Shown here in pieces: positions 1-8,072 of a stretch of 64,000 nt of DNA. Positions within the stretch are counted from its first letter, which is position 1; the number at the start of each line of letters is the position of its first letter. The translations under genes were made by a program, and so were the position numbers. This DNA comes from Asticcacaulis taihuensis (GTDB lineage Bacteria > Pseudomonadota > Alphaproteobacteria > Caulobacterales > Caulobacteraceae): the NCBI RefSeq assembly GCF_900100255.1, contig NZ_FMTS01000006.1, positions 186,001-250,000 of the forward strand, given 5' to 3'. The notes beneath the pieces were generated by a model. It had not been told where the DNA came from, did no database searches, and worked only from the letters and a program-made list of their open reading frames with translations.

Positions 1-1095
1 CGTTTACCGGTACAGGCCATCGATGCCTTCGGTCAAAGCGCCCACGCGGATGGTATGATCGAATCCGCTTATCCCAGTAATTCGAAGAATATCATTCCAA
101 CTTTCGGCCTCCTCTGGATCGGCATGATCCATGATTACTGGATGCAACAGCCGGATCATGCGGTTGTCAGGCGCAATCTCCCAGGTATGCGTCGGATTCT
201 GGACTGGTATGCCCCCTATGTATCCGGCAATGGGCTTTTGAAGCAGAATCCAGAATGGAACTTCGTCGATTGGGTCGGTGATCCATCCATCCCCCGTGAA
301 AAGTTCCCGTCCTTCGATCCGGCGTCGGGGACGTCCTGCCTCACCTCGCTGTTTTACCTGGGCGCTCTGCAACAGGCGGCCGATCTGGAGGGTTCGACAG
401 GCGAGGCCGCCCTGGCCGCATCCGACAAGGAAAAAGCGGTCTCTCTTTCGGCGGCTATCCAGAATAATTGCTGGGATGAAAAACGGGGGCTCTATGCGGA
501 CGATCCTTCCAAAACGATCTTCAGCCAGCACGCCAATGCGTTAGCGGTCCTCTACGATGTGGCGCCAAAGGATAAGGCAGCGGATGTTCTGAGCAGAATT
601 ACCCTGGCGAAGGGCATAGATGCGCCGGAGGGCATTCTTGAGAGCAGCTATTATTTCTCGTGGTATCTGATCCATGCCTTCGACCATGCCGGTCTTGGCG
701 ATCGTTATCTCGATCAGGTACAGACGTGGCGCGACCTGACTAAACTCAATTACACGACCTGGCCCGAGCAGCGCGGCAACACGCGATCGGATACGCACGC
801 CTGGAGCGCCCATCCGACAGCGGATTTACTGGGCATAGTGGCTGGCATTTCGCCAAATGCGCCCGGTTATACGTCCGTTCGTGTCGCGCCTCATCCAGGC
901 AACCTCAAATCCTTCGACGCAGCCGCAATGTCTCCGAAGGGGCTCGTGACTGTAGAATATGAAAGGATTGGCGCGAAAATCAGGTTTGCTGTCAGGTTAC
1001 CTGGTGATTTGTCAGGTGTGTTCGAATGGCACGACAAATCGATGCCCCTGAAACCGGGGGTGAACGTGTTCACCGTGCCGACAACACAACCTTAA
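1..1095 (+). CDS. GH78-like alpha-L-rhamnosidase, C-terminal part (5' cut by window)
   Basis: The frame is open from the first base, so the N-terminus lies outside the window and 364 C-terminal residues are visible. They resemble the last helices of the (alpha/alpha)6 barrel and the C-terminal beta-sandwich of GH78 rhamnosidases, notably WPEQRGNTRSDTHAWSAHP followed by GISPNAPGYTSVRVAPHPG. The catalytic-acid region typical of the family would lie upstream and cannot be checked. If the assignment holds, the enzyme removes terminal rhamnose from glycans, probably outside the cytoplasm, but no signal peptide can be seen. Substrate is inferred; GH78-fold proteins with other activities exist. Confidence 0.75.
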   Translation, partial: RLPVQAIDAFGQSAHADGMIESAYPSNSKNIIPTFGLLWIGMIHDYWMQQPDHAVVRRNLPGMRRILDWYAPYVSGNGLLKQNPEWNFVDWVGDPSIPREKFPSFDPASGTSCLTSLFYLGALQQAADLEGSTGEAALAASDKEKAVSLSAAIQNNCWDEKRGLYADDPSKTIFSQHANALAVLYDVAPKDKAADVLSRITLAKGIDAPEGILESSYYFSWYLIHAFDHAGLGDRYLDQVQTWRDLTKLNYTTWPEQRGNTRSDTHAWSAHPTADLLGIVAGISPNAPGYTSVRVAPHPGNLKSFDAAAMSPKGLVTVEYERIGAKIRFAVRLPGDLSGVFEWHDKSMPLKPGVNVFTVPTTQP

Positions 1096-1217
1096 TGAGG
1101 GTTGCCGCACAACCTCCCCTCAAATGCAAGATGCATTGCTCCCAATAAAATATGTTTTATATCAATTGGTTAGTATCTTGAAGGTTGATTAGAACTGAAT
1201 GCAATCTCACAACCCGA

Positions 1218-1640
1218 TCAGTTCTTCAGTTCCGCCGGCACCTTGCCGCCATTTTCGGCCAATTTTTGCATGACCTGTTTATGCAGCCAGACATTCATGG
1301 CGCCTGAATGGCGCAGATCACCGGTAAAGCCCAGTTCTGCGGCCAGAGCCTGACGCACGCCCAGGTCCGATTCCAGCCCGACCAGCTTCAGCAGATCGAC
1401 GATCGACATGCGCCAGTTGAGCTTCGGGTCGCGCTTAGCGTTTTCCTGGTCGAGAATAGCCGCCACATCGACCTGCTCCATCACCGGCGCTGGCAAAGGA
1501 TCGGCCATGGTGGTAGCCGGCGCGATGGCTTCAGATGTATGGATAGCCTCTTCGGCGGTTATCGGCTGCCGCGTCGCCGGGACGATCTGATCGCCGTGTT
1601 TATGGAAGATGAAGTCCTTGATCTGGCTGAAAATGCTCAT
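1218..1640 (-). CDS. DUF3597 family protein
   Basis: 140 residues. The C-terminal half carries the DUF3597 pattern: VDVAAILDQ, then LNWRMSIVDLLKLVGLES, then MNWLHK-type text (MNVWLHKQVMQKLAENGG). The N-terminal 60 residues are low-complexity and Ala/Pro/Thr-rich, acting as a linker after a short MSIFSQIKDFIF start. The start is supported by a GGAG ribosome binding site eight bases upstream of ATG. The family is common in alphaproteobacteria and has no established biochemical role. Monocistronic, read toward the GH78 gene. Confidence 0.85.
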   Translation of the reverse strand: MSIFSQIKDFIFHKHGDQIVPATRQPITAEEAIHTSEAIAPATTMADPLPAPVMEQVDVAAILDQENAKRDPKLNWRMSIVDLLKLVGLESDLGVRQALAAELGFTGDLRHSGAMNVWLHKQVMQKLAENGGKVPAELKN

Positions 1641-1791
1641 AAGCTTTACTCCGTCTTGTCAAACCCCCGTTTGCCGTGACCCGCCTATCTGTCTAGGCCA
1701 GCCGATTATAAAAATGCGATAAGGGATTACAGGCGGTGCTCATCGGCACGACCAAAGACAGATGGAGGGGGCGCCTCGCTCCCGGCAATTT

Positions 1792-1810
1792 AAACAGGCC
1801 GCACCTGTTT
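1792..1810 (-). terminator. Weak hairpin at the end of the 1809-2171 gene
   Basis: A 7-bp inverted repeat (AAACAGG / CCTGTTT, 5-base loop) overlaps the stop codon of the minus-strand gene. The following U-run is poor, so termination efficiency is uncertain. Confidence 0.35.
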
Positions 1811-2171
1811 ATTTCAACCCCAGCTTCGCCTTCAGATCGACAGACAGGTCATGGCCTTCTTCCCAAACGGCTTGCGGCCGATTGCAAAGCGCCGTTGCGT
1901 TTGCCCCCAGGGACTGCTCGTAACCACTGGTCTTGATGGTGGAAAACGGCACCCAGTCCGGATTCGCCGCCGTCAGAAATTCGCCGCAGATCAGATAGTT
2001 TCTGCCATCACCATTGGGAATATAGCCAAGACGCAAATTGCGGATATCGATGGGTGTTGGCGGTTGATGCGCCTGGAAATCGCTTGCTGCATCGTTCAGC
2101 AATTCTTCGGTCACGGCCGGCTGGCCGAGCAGATGAGCGCTGGCCAGCAACGCCAAAAGCAGGGTCTTCAT
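1809..2171 (-). CDS. Small exported protein of unknown function
   Basis: About 120 residues beginning with MKTLLLALLASAHLLGQ, a likely Sec signal peptide. Two adjacent ATG codons (2174 and 2171) follow GGAG; the second has the better spacing (6 bases), so 2171 is preferred. A longer version up to 2237 adds residues that do not look coding. The mature part has two cysteines (ICGEF, ALCNRP) that could form a disulfide in the periplasm, and an N-terminal segment rich in Pro and Asp. I do not recognise the family. Confidence 0.6.
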   Translation of the reverse strand: MKTLLLALLASAHLLGQPAVTEELLNDAASDFQAHQPPTPIDIRNLRLGYIPNGDGRNYLICGEFLTAANPDWVPFSTIKTSGYEQSLGANATALCNRPQAVWEEGHDLSVDLKAKLGLK

Positions 2172-2367
2172 CATTTTCTCCGCTATGTCTGCCGCATGAC
2201 ATGGGAGTTGTACGGAAAGTCCGCAATCCTTGCGCAAACAGTTGCAGTTTGAAAACTCACGGATGTGTTCAAATCGTCGGACAGGGTAGCCATGCCCTGA
2301 ATAACATTTTCATATATTCGTGCCCCGTTCTATTTTCTGTGGCGCCAATCCATGTATGGTCGTCGTT

Positions 2368-2685
2368 ATGACTGATATCGTCACCGTTTCCATCGCCTGT
2401 GCTGACGAGGCCGAGGCGCAAAGCCTGACCGGCCTGCTGGTCACCGCTCACCTGGCCGCCTGTGTGCAAAGCTTCGAGGTGCGCTCAACCTACCGCTGGA
2501 AGGGTGAAGTCGACACGGCCAACGAAATCATGCTGACAGCCAAGACCCTGATGGAAAAGCTACCCATGCTGGAAAAGCTCGTCCGGCAGCACCACAGCTA
2601 CGAGGTGCCGGAAATCCTCGCCACGCCTGTTGTCTGGGCCAGTTTGGACTATGAAAAGTGGCTGCGGGAGTCGTTGACGGTCTGA
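2368..2685 (+). CDS. cutA: Divalent-cation tolerance protein CutA
   Basis: 105 residues, the usual CutA length when started at MTDIVTVSIACAD. Family signs are LAACVQ near residue 35, the YRWKGEV strand, and the C-terminal VPEILATPV...YEKWLRESL segment. CutA proteins are small trimers of PII-like fold linked to copper tolerance in E. coli; their precise function is unsettled. The open frame continues upstream to 2320, and an in-frame ATG lies at 2356, but 2368 gives the family start. No strong ribosome binding site is visible. Confidence 0.9.
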   Translation: MTDIVTVSIACADEAEAQSLTGLLVTAHLAACVQSFEVRSTYRWKGEVDTANEIMLTAKTLMEKLPMLEKLVRQHHSYEVPEILATPVVWASLDYEKWLRESLTV

Positions 2686-2757
2686 TGTGGCGGGTTTGGC
2701 TTGTCACGTAACAGGTGTAGAGATACACACAGGCAAACAGCTACAGGTGCCCTCCCC

Positions 2758-3882
2758 ATGACCGAGATTTCAGGTATTTGCCCGCCCAAATTCGCCGCCG
2801 TTAAGGATGTTTTCGCCGCCAATCTCAAAGAGGGCAGGGAACGCGGCGCGCGGTTTTCAGCGGTAATCGATGGCGAGACGGTGCTGGATATCTGGAGCGG
2901 CAATGCCGACCGTGAAGGCGCCGTGCCTTTCAGCGACACAACCCTGACGCCGGTATTTTCGACCGGCAAGGCGGTGATGGCCGTGATGATCGCCCGGCTG
3001 GTCGACAAGGGCAAGCTCGATTACGAGACGGCGGTGGCGCATTACTGGCCGGAATTCGGCCAGAACGGCAAGTCGCGTATCACGGTCGGCCAACTGATTT
3101 CGCACCAGGGCGGGCTGCCGGGTTTTTCGCCGCCGCAGGATCCGACCATCTGGTTCGATGTGGAGGCCACGCTGAAGGCGCTGTGCGAACAGGCCCCCCT
3201 TTGGACGCCGGGCCAGGGTTCCGGCTATCACCCGATCGCCGGCGGCTATCTGCTGGGCGAGGTTTTTCGCCGCGTCGATGGTCGCTCGATGGGCACCGCT
3301 CTGCGAGAGGATATCGCCTCAAAATTCGGCCTGGACCTGATGATCGGCACGCCGGATGACTATGCCGCGCGCATTTCGGTCATGCAAAAGCCGACCTCGG
3401 CGCCGGATTTGGGAACGCTTGACGCGATCAAACAGGCGGCTTTTCTCGATCGCGGTTCGTCGCCTGCCGGCAAGGGTTCGGCCGACTGGCGGCGGATGGA
3501 AATCCCCTCGGCCAATACCCATTCGACGGCGCTGTCTCTGGCGCAGTTCATGGGCATTGTCGCCAATGGCGGCGCGCTGAAAGGCCAGAAGCTGCTGTCG
3601 CTTGGCACTCTGGGGCAACTGACGCGCGAGCGCGTGTATGGCCAGGATCGGGTGCTGCCGTTCAAGCTGTCATGGGCCGCGGGTTTGCTGCGCAATACCG
3701 GCATCCGGATTTACGGTCCCAATGAACGCGCGCTCGGCCACAGCGGCTGGGGCGGTTCGTGCGCCATGGCTGATCCGGAAAAGCGCCTGAGCGTCGGTTA
3801 TGTGATGAACAAGCAATCGGCCTATCTGATCGGCGATCCGCGCCCGGTCGGGCTGATCAATGCACTGTACGGGTGTTTGTAA
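2758..3882 (+). CDS. Beta-lactamase-fold serine hydrolase (family VIII esterase-like)
   Basis: 374 residues from MTEISGICPPKF. The SxxK nucleophile motif is in FSTGKAVMAVMIA, the Tyr motif in GYHPIAGGYLLGE, and the C-terminal strand motif in GHSGWGGS. This combination is typical of class C beta-lactamase-like carboxylesterases (EstB type), not of true beta-lactamases, and there is no signal peptide, which suggests a cytoplasmic esterase. The frame is open to 2701 but the extension looks non-coding. The next gene begins within a few bases of the stop codon, so the two may be cotranscribed. Confidence 0.85.
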   Translation: MTEISGICPPKFAAVKDVFAANLKEGRERGARFSAVIDGETVLDIWSGNADREGAVPFSDTTLTPVFSTGKAVMAVMIARLVDKGKLDYETAVAHYWPEFGQNGKSRITVGQLISHQGGLPGFSPPQDPTIWFDVEATLKALCEQAPLWTPGQGSGYHPIAGGYLLGEVFRRVDGRSMGTALREDIASKFGLDLMIGTPDDYAARISVMQKPTSAPDLGTLDAIKQAAFLDRGSSPAGKGSADWRRMEIPSANTHSTALSLAQFMGIVANGGALKGQKLLSLGTLGQLTRERVYGQDRVLPFKLSWAAGLLRNTGIRIYGPNERALGHSGWGGSCAMADPEKRLSVGYVMNKQSAYLIGDPRPVGLINALYGCL

Positions 3883-3887
3883 GCGCG

Positions 3888-4337
3888 ATGATTGACGTCA
3901 GCGGCTTTCAGTCAGCAGGTGTTGCCCTTGGTGAGGATGAAAAAGACACCGAACAGTTGCGGGCCCAATTCGAGGATGCGCAAGCCTATATAAAGGGTTT
4001 TTCGTGGTCAGAGCCGATTGAGCGTGCATATCTCGCTTTTGGCGTTGGGGGCATTTTTGCTCTTTTCCTTTTCGTTTTCGAAAAGGCAGTCGGTGGCACT
4101 GACAAAGAACTCTGGGTCGTGACAGGAGACTTACCAAGCGCTTACTTCATCACCGACGCCGCTGAGATGGTGCCTGACGCCATCGATACATATTGCTGCT
4201 TAATGGAAGAATGGATTGTCTCAGTTGAGGAAGACGATCACGAGATTAAAGTTTTTCCGATTGCCGCACAGCGCACAAAAGCAAATGCAGATGCCTTAAG
4301 GACTCGGATCGCCTTCCTGCGTAAAAACTTCCTCTAA
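3888..4337 (+). CDS. Hypothetical protein, low-GC
   Basis: 149 residues from ATG at 3888, six bases after the hydrolase stop; an in-frame GTG at 3873 would overlap that gene. The product has a hydrophobic stretch (YLAFGVGGIFALFLFVFEK) and an acidic C-terminal half with LWVVTGDLPSAYF and LMEEWIVSVEED. It resembles small proteins that sit beside enzymes in many bacteria, but I cannot name the family. Base composition is visibly less GC-rich than both neighbours, which suggests separate acquisition. The 3' end overlaps the converging rarD gene by 4 bases. Confidence 0.65.
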   Translation: MIDVSGFQSAGVALGEDEKDTEQLRAQFEDAQAYIKGFSWSEPIERAYLAFGVGGIFALFLFVFEKAVGGTDKELWVVTGDLPSAYFITDAAEMVPDAIDTYCCLMEEWIVSVEEDDHEIKVFPIAAQRTKANADALRTRIAFLRKNFL

Positions 4338-5248
4338 GCCTCCACCGGCTTAATCGCCTTCAGCCGCCGCCACGCTCCAAAGGCAAAGACCATCGCCCCG
4401 GCCCAGATAAAGGCGAAGGAGGCGGCGCGCAGAGGCGTGAAAGGCTCGCCCTGAAACAGGCCGATGACCAGGGTGCTGGTCGGCGATATGAACTGGATAA
4501 AGCCCATGGTCGAGAGCGGCAGTCGCCGCGCCACATAGGAGAAGAGTGTCAGCGGCAGGACGGTGATCGGGCCGGTCATCATGAACCAGAAGGCATGGCT
4601 GAAGGCGAAGAAATGCCCCTGTCCCGTCGTTTCAAACCAGATCAGATAGAGGATAGCCGGCACGAACATATAGGCGCATTCGACGAACAGCCCGGCCAGG
4701 GCATTGATGGCCAGTTGCTTGCGCAGGATGCCATAGGAACCGAAGGTCACGGCCAGAATCAGGGCGATCCACGGCACGTGGCCGAGGGCGAGGGTCTGGA
4801 TAATGACGCCGATCGCCGCCAGGGCAATGGCGCCCTTGCCCCAGTTATCGAGCCGTTCGCGGAACAGAACGGCGCCGGCGGCCATGTTGAGCAACGGGTT
4901 CAGATAATAGCCCAGCGAGGATTCGATGGTGTGGCCATTGGTCACCGCCCAGACATAGACGCCCCAGTTGGTGGCCACCAGGGCCGAGGTCAGGAGCAGC
5001 ATCCAGCGTAACTGCGGTGAACGGAAGGCGCGGAAGACTTCCGGCCACTGCTTCGTGGCCCAGACCAGCGCGCCGGCGCAGATGACGGCCCAGACCGAGC
5101 GGTGGGCGATGATTTCCAGCGCCCCGCCACCGAAGGCATGGATGGGGAGGTAGAACAGGGGCACCAAACCCCAGATCAGGTAGCACAATATGGCCAGGGC
5201 AACGGGCGAGGCCAGCGGATTGCCGGGAGACGGCGTGGAGGAGGACAT
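4334..5248 (-). CDS. rarD: EamA-family transporter RarD
   Basis: 304 residues with about ten hydrophobic segments, matching RarD of the drug/metabolite transporter superfamily: LAILCYLIWGLVPLFY at the start, the LGYYLNPLLNMAAG motif mid-protein, and GFIQFISPTSTLVIG near the C-terminus. It is an inner-membrane permease; E. coli RarD was linked to chloramphenicol sensitivity but its substrate is unknown. I chose ATG at 5248; an in-frame TTG at 5257 is an alternative. It lies just downstream of the asd terminator. Confidence 0.9.
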   Translation of the reverse strand: MSSSTPSPGNPLASPVALAILCYLIWGLVPLFYLPIHAFGGGALEIIAHRSVWAVICAGALVWATKQWPEVFRAFRSPQLRWMLLLTSALVATNWGVYVWAVTNGHTIESSLGYYLNPLLNMAAGAVLFRERLDNWGKGAIALAAIGVIIQTLALGHVPWIALILAVTFGSYGILRKQLAINALAGLFVECAYMFVPAILYLIWFETTGQGHFFAFSHAFWFMMTGPITVLPLTLFSYVARRLPLSTMGFIQFISPTSTLVIGLFQGEPFTPLRAASFAFIWAGAMVFAFGAWRRLKAIKPVEA

Positions 5249-5261
5249 GATCTTCAATCCG

Positions 5262-5301
5262 GAAAAGAAAAAAGCCGGCGGAACCCTCAGGCGCCGCCGG
5301 C
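5262..5301 (-). terminator. Rho-independent terminator of asd
   Basis: On the minus strand an 8-bp stem (GCCGGCGG / CCGCCGGC, arms 5274-5281 and 5294-5301) is followed by TTTTTTCTTTT. It lies 24 bases after the asd stop. Confidence 0.9.
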
Positions 5302-5325
5302 TTCAAACATCACAATCTGTGAAAT

Positions 5326-6354
5326 TCAAGCATCTACGGAGGCGATAACACCGCGTTCGTCGAGGAGCTGTGCGATCTGCACGGCATTGAGCGCCGCGCC
5401 CTTGCGCAGGTTGTCCGACGCGCACCAAAGGGAGATACCATAGGGTACGGTCGGATCGTTGCGGATGCGCGAGACATAGGTATCGAACTCGCCCACCACC
5501 TCGATAGGGGTGATGTAACCGCCGGCCTCGCGCTTGTCGACCACGGCCACGCCCGGCGCTTCACGCAGGATTTCACGGGCCAGTTGCTCGTCCATCGGGC
5601 TCTCAAACTCGATATTGATCGATTCCGAGTGGCCGACGAACACCGGCACACGCACGGCGGTCGGCACCACATCGATGGTCGGGTCGAGGATCTTGTGGGT
5701 TTCCACGATCATCTTCCACTCTTCCTTGGTGTAGCCGTCTTCCATGAAGACGTCGATGTGCGGGATGACGTTAAAGGCGATCTGCTTGGTGAACTTTTTC
5801 GGGGTCTTGTCACCCATGCCGTAGATGGCCTTGGTCTGGTCCCACAGTTCGTCCATGCCCGCCTTGCCCGCGCCGGCCACCGACTGGTAGGTCGAGACGA
5901 CGACGCGCTTGATCTGCGCGGCATCATGCAGCGGCTTGAGCACCACCAGCATCTGGATGGTCGAGCAGTTCGGATTGGCGATGATGTGCTTCTTCTTGCA
6001 GTCCCAGATCGCATCCGGATTCACTTCCGGAATGATCAGCGGCACGTCCGGGTCCATGCGCCAAGCCGAGGAATTATCAATGACGATCGGGCCGGCCTTG
6101 CCGATCTTTTCCGACCACGCCTTGGAGACGTCGCCGCCGGCGCTCATCAGCACGATATCGACCTTGCTGAAGTCGAAGGTTTCGAGATCGACGCATTTCA
6201 GGGTTTTGTTGCCGAAGGAGACCTCGACGCCGACCGATTTACGCGAAGCGACCGCGTAAATATCCGAGACGGGGAAGTTCACTTCTTCTAGGATCGTCAT
6301 CATTTCACGACCCACAGCGCCGGTGGCGCCGACTACGGCGACCCGATAACCCAT
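5326..6354 (-). CDS. asd: Aspartate-semialdehyde dehydrogenase
   Basis: 342 residues. Converts L-aspartyl-4-phosphate to aspartate semialdehyde with NADPH, feeding lysine/diaminopimelate, methionine and threonine synthesis. The NADP-binding motif VVGATGAVGREM is at residues 6-17, the catalytic cysteine is in NPNCSTIQM, and the later VPVFVGHSESINIEFE segment holds the conserved active-site His. The start is fixed by AGGAG seven bases before ATG at 6354; the frame continues to 6414 without support. Monocistronic with its own terminator. Confidence 0.97.
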   Translation of the reverse strand: MGYRVAVVGATGAVGREMMTILEEVNFPVSDIYAVASRKSVGVEVSFGNKTLKCVDLETFDFSKVDIVLMSAGGDVSKAWSEKIGKAGPIVIDNSSAWRMDPDVPLIIPEVNPDAIWDCKKKHIIANPNCSTIQMLVVLKPLHDAAQIKRVVVSTYQSVAGAGKAGMDELWDQTKAIYGMGDKTPKKFTKQIAFNVIPHIDVFMEDGYTKEEWKMIVETHKILDPTIDVVPTAVRVPVFVGHSESINIEFESPMDEQLAREILREAPGVAVVDKREAGGYITPIEVVGEFDTYVSRIRNDPTVPYGISLWCASDNLRKGAALNAVQIAQLLDERGVIASVDA

Positions 6355-6421
6355 AAGACTGCTCCTGTTAAATATACGAGCAGCGCAAATGATCCTTTTT
6401 AAGCCGTATGACAAGGCTTAA

Positions 6422-6430
6422 TTATCCACA
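6422..6430 (+). promoter_or_regulatory. Single consensus DnaA-type box
   Basis: TTATCCACA matches the classical DnaA box exactly. It lies between the receiver-protein stop codon and asd. One 9-mer can occur by chance, and no cluster or DNA unwinding element is seen. Confidence 0.25.
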
Positions 6431-6466
6431 CGCCGTGGATTTTACCGACAGCGGTTTCTGGTGATA

Positions 6467-6877
6467 CTAAAGCGCCTGTTTCATCTCCGTCAGGCTGCGC
6501 CGCTTGACGGCGCGCATCACGCTGTCCAGGGCGTTTATCAGGCCGCCTGAGGTGAAGGGTTTGTTCAGGTGACCGTCGCCGCCCATCTGATAGCCCATGT
6601 CGATCCGGTCGGCGCTTTCATTGGCGCTCAGAAAGAGGATCGGCGTGTAACCCAGATGAAAGCCGTCTTCCACCAGGCGGATTTCGCGCGTCGCCTGCAG
6701 GCCCGACATGCCCGGCATTTCCATATCCATCAGGACAGCGTCATATTCCGTGGTCTGGTAGGCTTCCAGGGCTTCCTGGCCATCCGCGGCGAAATCAACG
6801 TCTATCCCCGTGGCCGCCAGCATCAGATCAACCATTTTCCGTTGGGTGGCATTGTCTTCTACGCATAATACTTTCAA
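6467..6877 (-). CDS. Single-domain response regulator (CheY-like)
   Basis: 136 residues, a receiver domain and no output domain. Acidic pocket E7/D8, predicted phosphoacceptor D51 (VLMDMEMPGMSG), a Ser in the switch position (LFLSANES) and K106 (HLNKPF). Such stand-alone receivers act in phosphorelays or by binding partner proteins, as DivK and CpdR do in Caulobacter; this is neither by obvious sequence. No kinase gene is adjacent. The gene diverges from the flavoprotein gene at 6977. Confidence 0.85.
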   Translation of the reverse strand: MKVLCVEDNATQRKMVDLMLAATGIDVDFAADGQEALEAYQTTEYDAVLMDMEMPGMSGLQATREIRLVEDGFHLGYTPILFLSANESADRIDMGYQMGGDGHLNKPFTSGGLINALDSVMRAVKRRSLTEMKQAL

Positions 6878-6976
6878 GGTCGTTCCCTCTTCCCCGGTTC
6901 AGACCGTGTGCTCACGCGAATCACGATCTGTTACAATTATACACACTACGTGTTATCTGAATATGAGTTACGCAAG

Positions 6977-7807
6977 ATGGATGCCATCATTATAGGCGGC
7001 GGTCCCGCCGGGATCAGTTGCGCCATCTGGCTGAAGAAGCTGGGGGTCGAATGCGTCCTGCTGGAGGCCTCGGCGCAATTGGGCGGCCTGCAAACGCGCA
7101 GCCCGTACGAGAACCTGTGGATTCCCGGCGTACAAGGCAAAACCGGCCAGCAGGTGGCGGCTTCCCTGGCGGATCATGCGAAAGCGGTAGGTATAGATGT
7201 GCGGCTGGGTTGCCCGGTGCTTTTCGTCGATGGCCAGCAGGTGACAAGCCTCGTCGGCACATACTCCGCGCCATATCTGGTGATCGCCACAGGCTCACAG
7301 CCACGTACCGGCGGCTTTACGGCGTCAGACAGGATCATTATCGGGCCGGGCGTGGGGATGGAGACGCTCGATGTCAAAGGCCGGCGCGTGGCCATTTTCG
7401 GCGGCGGGGATAATGCCTTCGATCAGGCGCGGTTTGTGCGGGATCGCGGCGGAGAGGTGACGATCTTTTCGCGCTCAGCGCCGCGCGCGCAAAAGCTGTT
7501 GCAGGACATGATTCCCGATGTGCCGGTAGTCGTCGGGCCATATCAGGCGGATCAGGACGCCATGACCATCAATAGCGAGGCTTTCGATGCGTTCGGGGTG
7601 ATGTTCGGCTTTGAGGCGGTGGTGCCGGACGGATTGGCGCTGGACCTCGATAACGGCTATGTGCGGGTCGATCGTTTCGGCGAAACCAGTGAGCCGGGTG
7701 TCTATGCCTGCGGCGAGGTGACCGATTACTGGCACCCGTGCGTGACCACCTCTGCCGCGCACGGTATTCAGGTCGCCAAGCAGATTTCGATACGGTTGCA
7801 AAGGTAA
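6977..7807 (+). CDS. TrxR-like NAD(P)/FAD-dependent oxidoreductase lacking the CxxC
   Basis: 276 residues. The FAD motif GGGPAG is at residues 6-11, the NAD(P) motif GGGDNAFDQA sits mid-protein, and GVYACGEVTDYWHP is the second FAD contact. The layout is that of thioredoxin reductases, but the CxxC redox pair between the two nucleotide motifs is absent, so the enzyme probably passes electrons to something other than thioredoxin (ferredoxin-NADP reductase-like or unknown). Start at ATG 6977 (MDAIIIGGG); upstream frame looks non-coding. The stop codon overlaps the first bases of repeat R1a. Confidence 0.8.
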   Translation: MDAIIIGGGPAGISCAIWLKKLGVECVLLEASAQLGGLQTRSPYENLWIPGVQGKTGQQVAASLADHAKAVGIDVRLGCPVLFVDGQQVTSLVGTYSAPYLVIATGSQPRTGGFTASDRIIIGPGVGMETLDVKGRRVAIFGGGDNAFDQARFVRDRGGEVTIFSRSAPRAQKLLQDMIPDVPVVVGPYQADQDAMTINSEAFDAFGVMFGFEAVVPDGLALDLDNGYVRVDRFGETSEPGVYACGEVTDYWHPCVTTSAAHGIQVAKQISIRLQR

Positions 7808-7961
7808 GAAACCCCACCACCACGAGCCAAGAGGCTCGTGGTCCCTCTCCCCATCGGAGATGGGGAGGTACAAGAGGATTGCTTATTCTTATACCTCCCC
7901 GGCATAGCCGGGGAGGGGGACCGCGATCATCCTTCATGATCGTGGTGGTGGGGCTTCTTAC
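7804..7961. repeat. Dispersed palindromic repeat R1, full copy a
   Basis: Terminal inverted repeats GTAAGAAACCCCACCACCA (left) and its near-perfect complement (right) enclose four hairpins: 7820-7841 (9 bp), 7848-7866 (8 bp), 7894-7916 (10 bp) and 7924-7942 (7 bp). Other copies are at 50101 and 63097. The left end overlaps the TAA stop of the preceding gene. Hairpin arms differ from copy c but remain complementary. Confidence 0.9.
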
Positions 7962-8072
7962 TTACTTAACGCACATGCAGCATTTTTTTAACGCCATCTT
8001 GAGGCGGATCGTTTATAACCATCGTTAATAAATGGTGGGTCGCGGTCAGAAGGCCGTGCGCAGACAGATCGA

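Noticed and set aside
2758-3882. Beta-lactamase conferring antibiotic resistance
   Set aside because: No signal peptide and the YHPIAGGYLLGE motif fits family VIII esterases better than class C beta-lactamases.
6422-6430. Replication origin
   Set aside because: A single DnaA box without neighbours, AT-rich unwinding element or dnaA/hemE-type genes is not enough.
7804-7961. CRISPR array
   Set aside because: The repeats are single dispersed palindromes with no regular repeat-spacer units and no cas genes.
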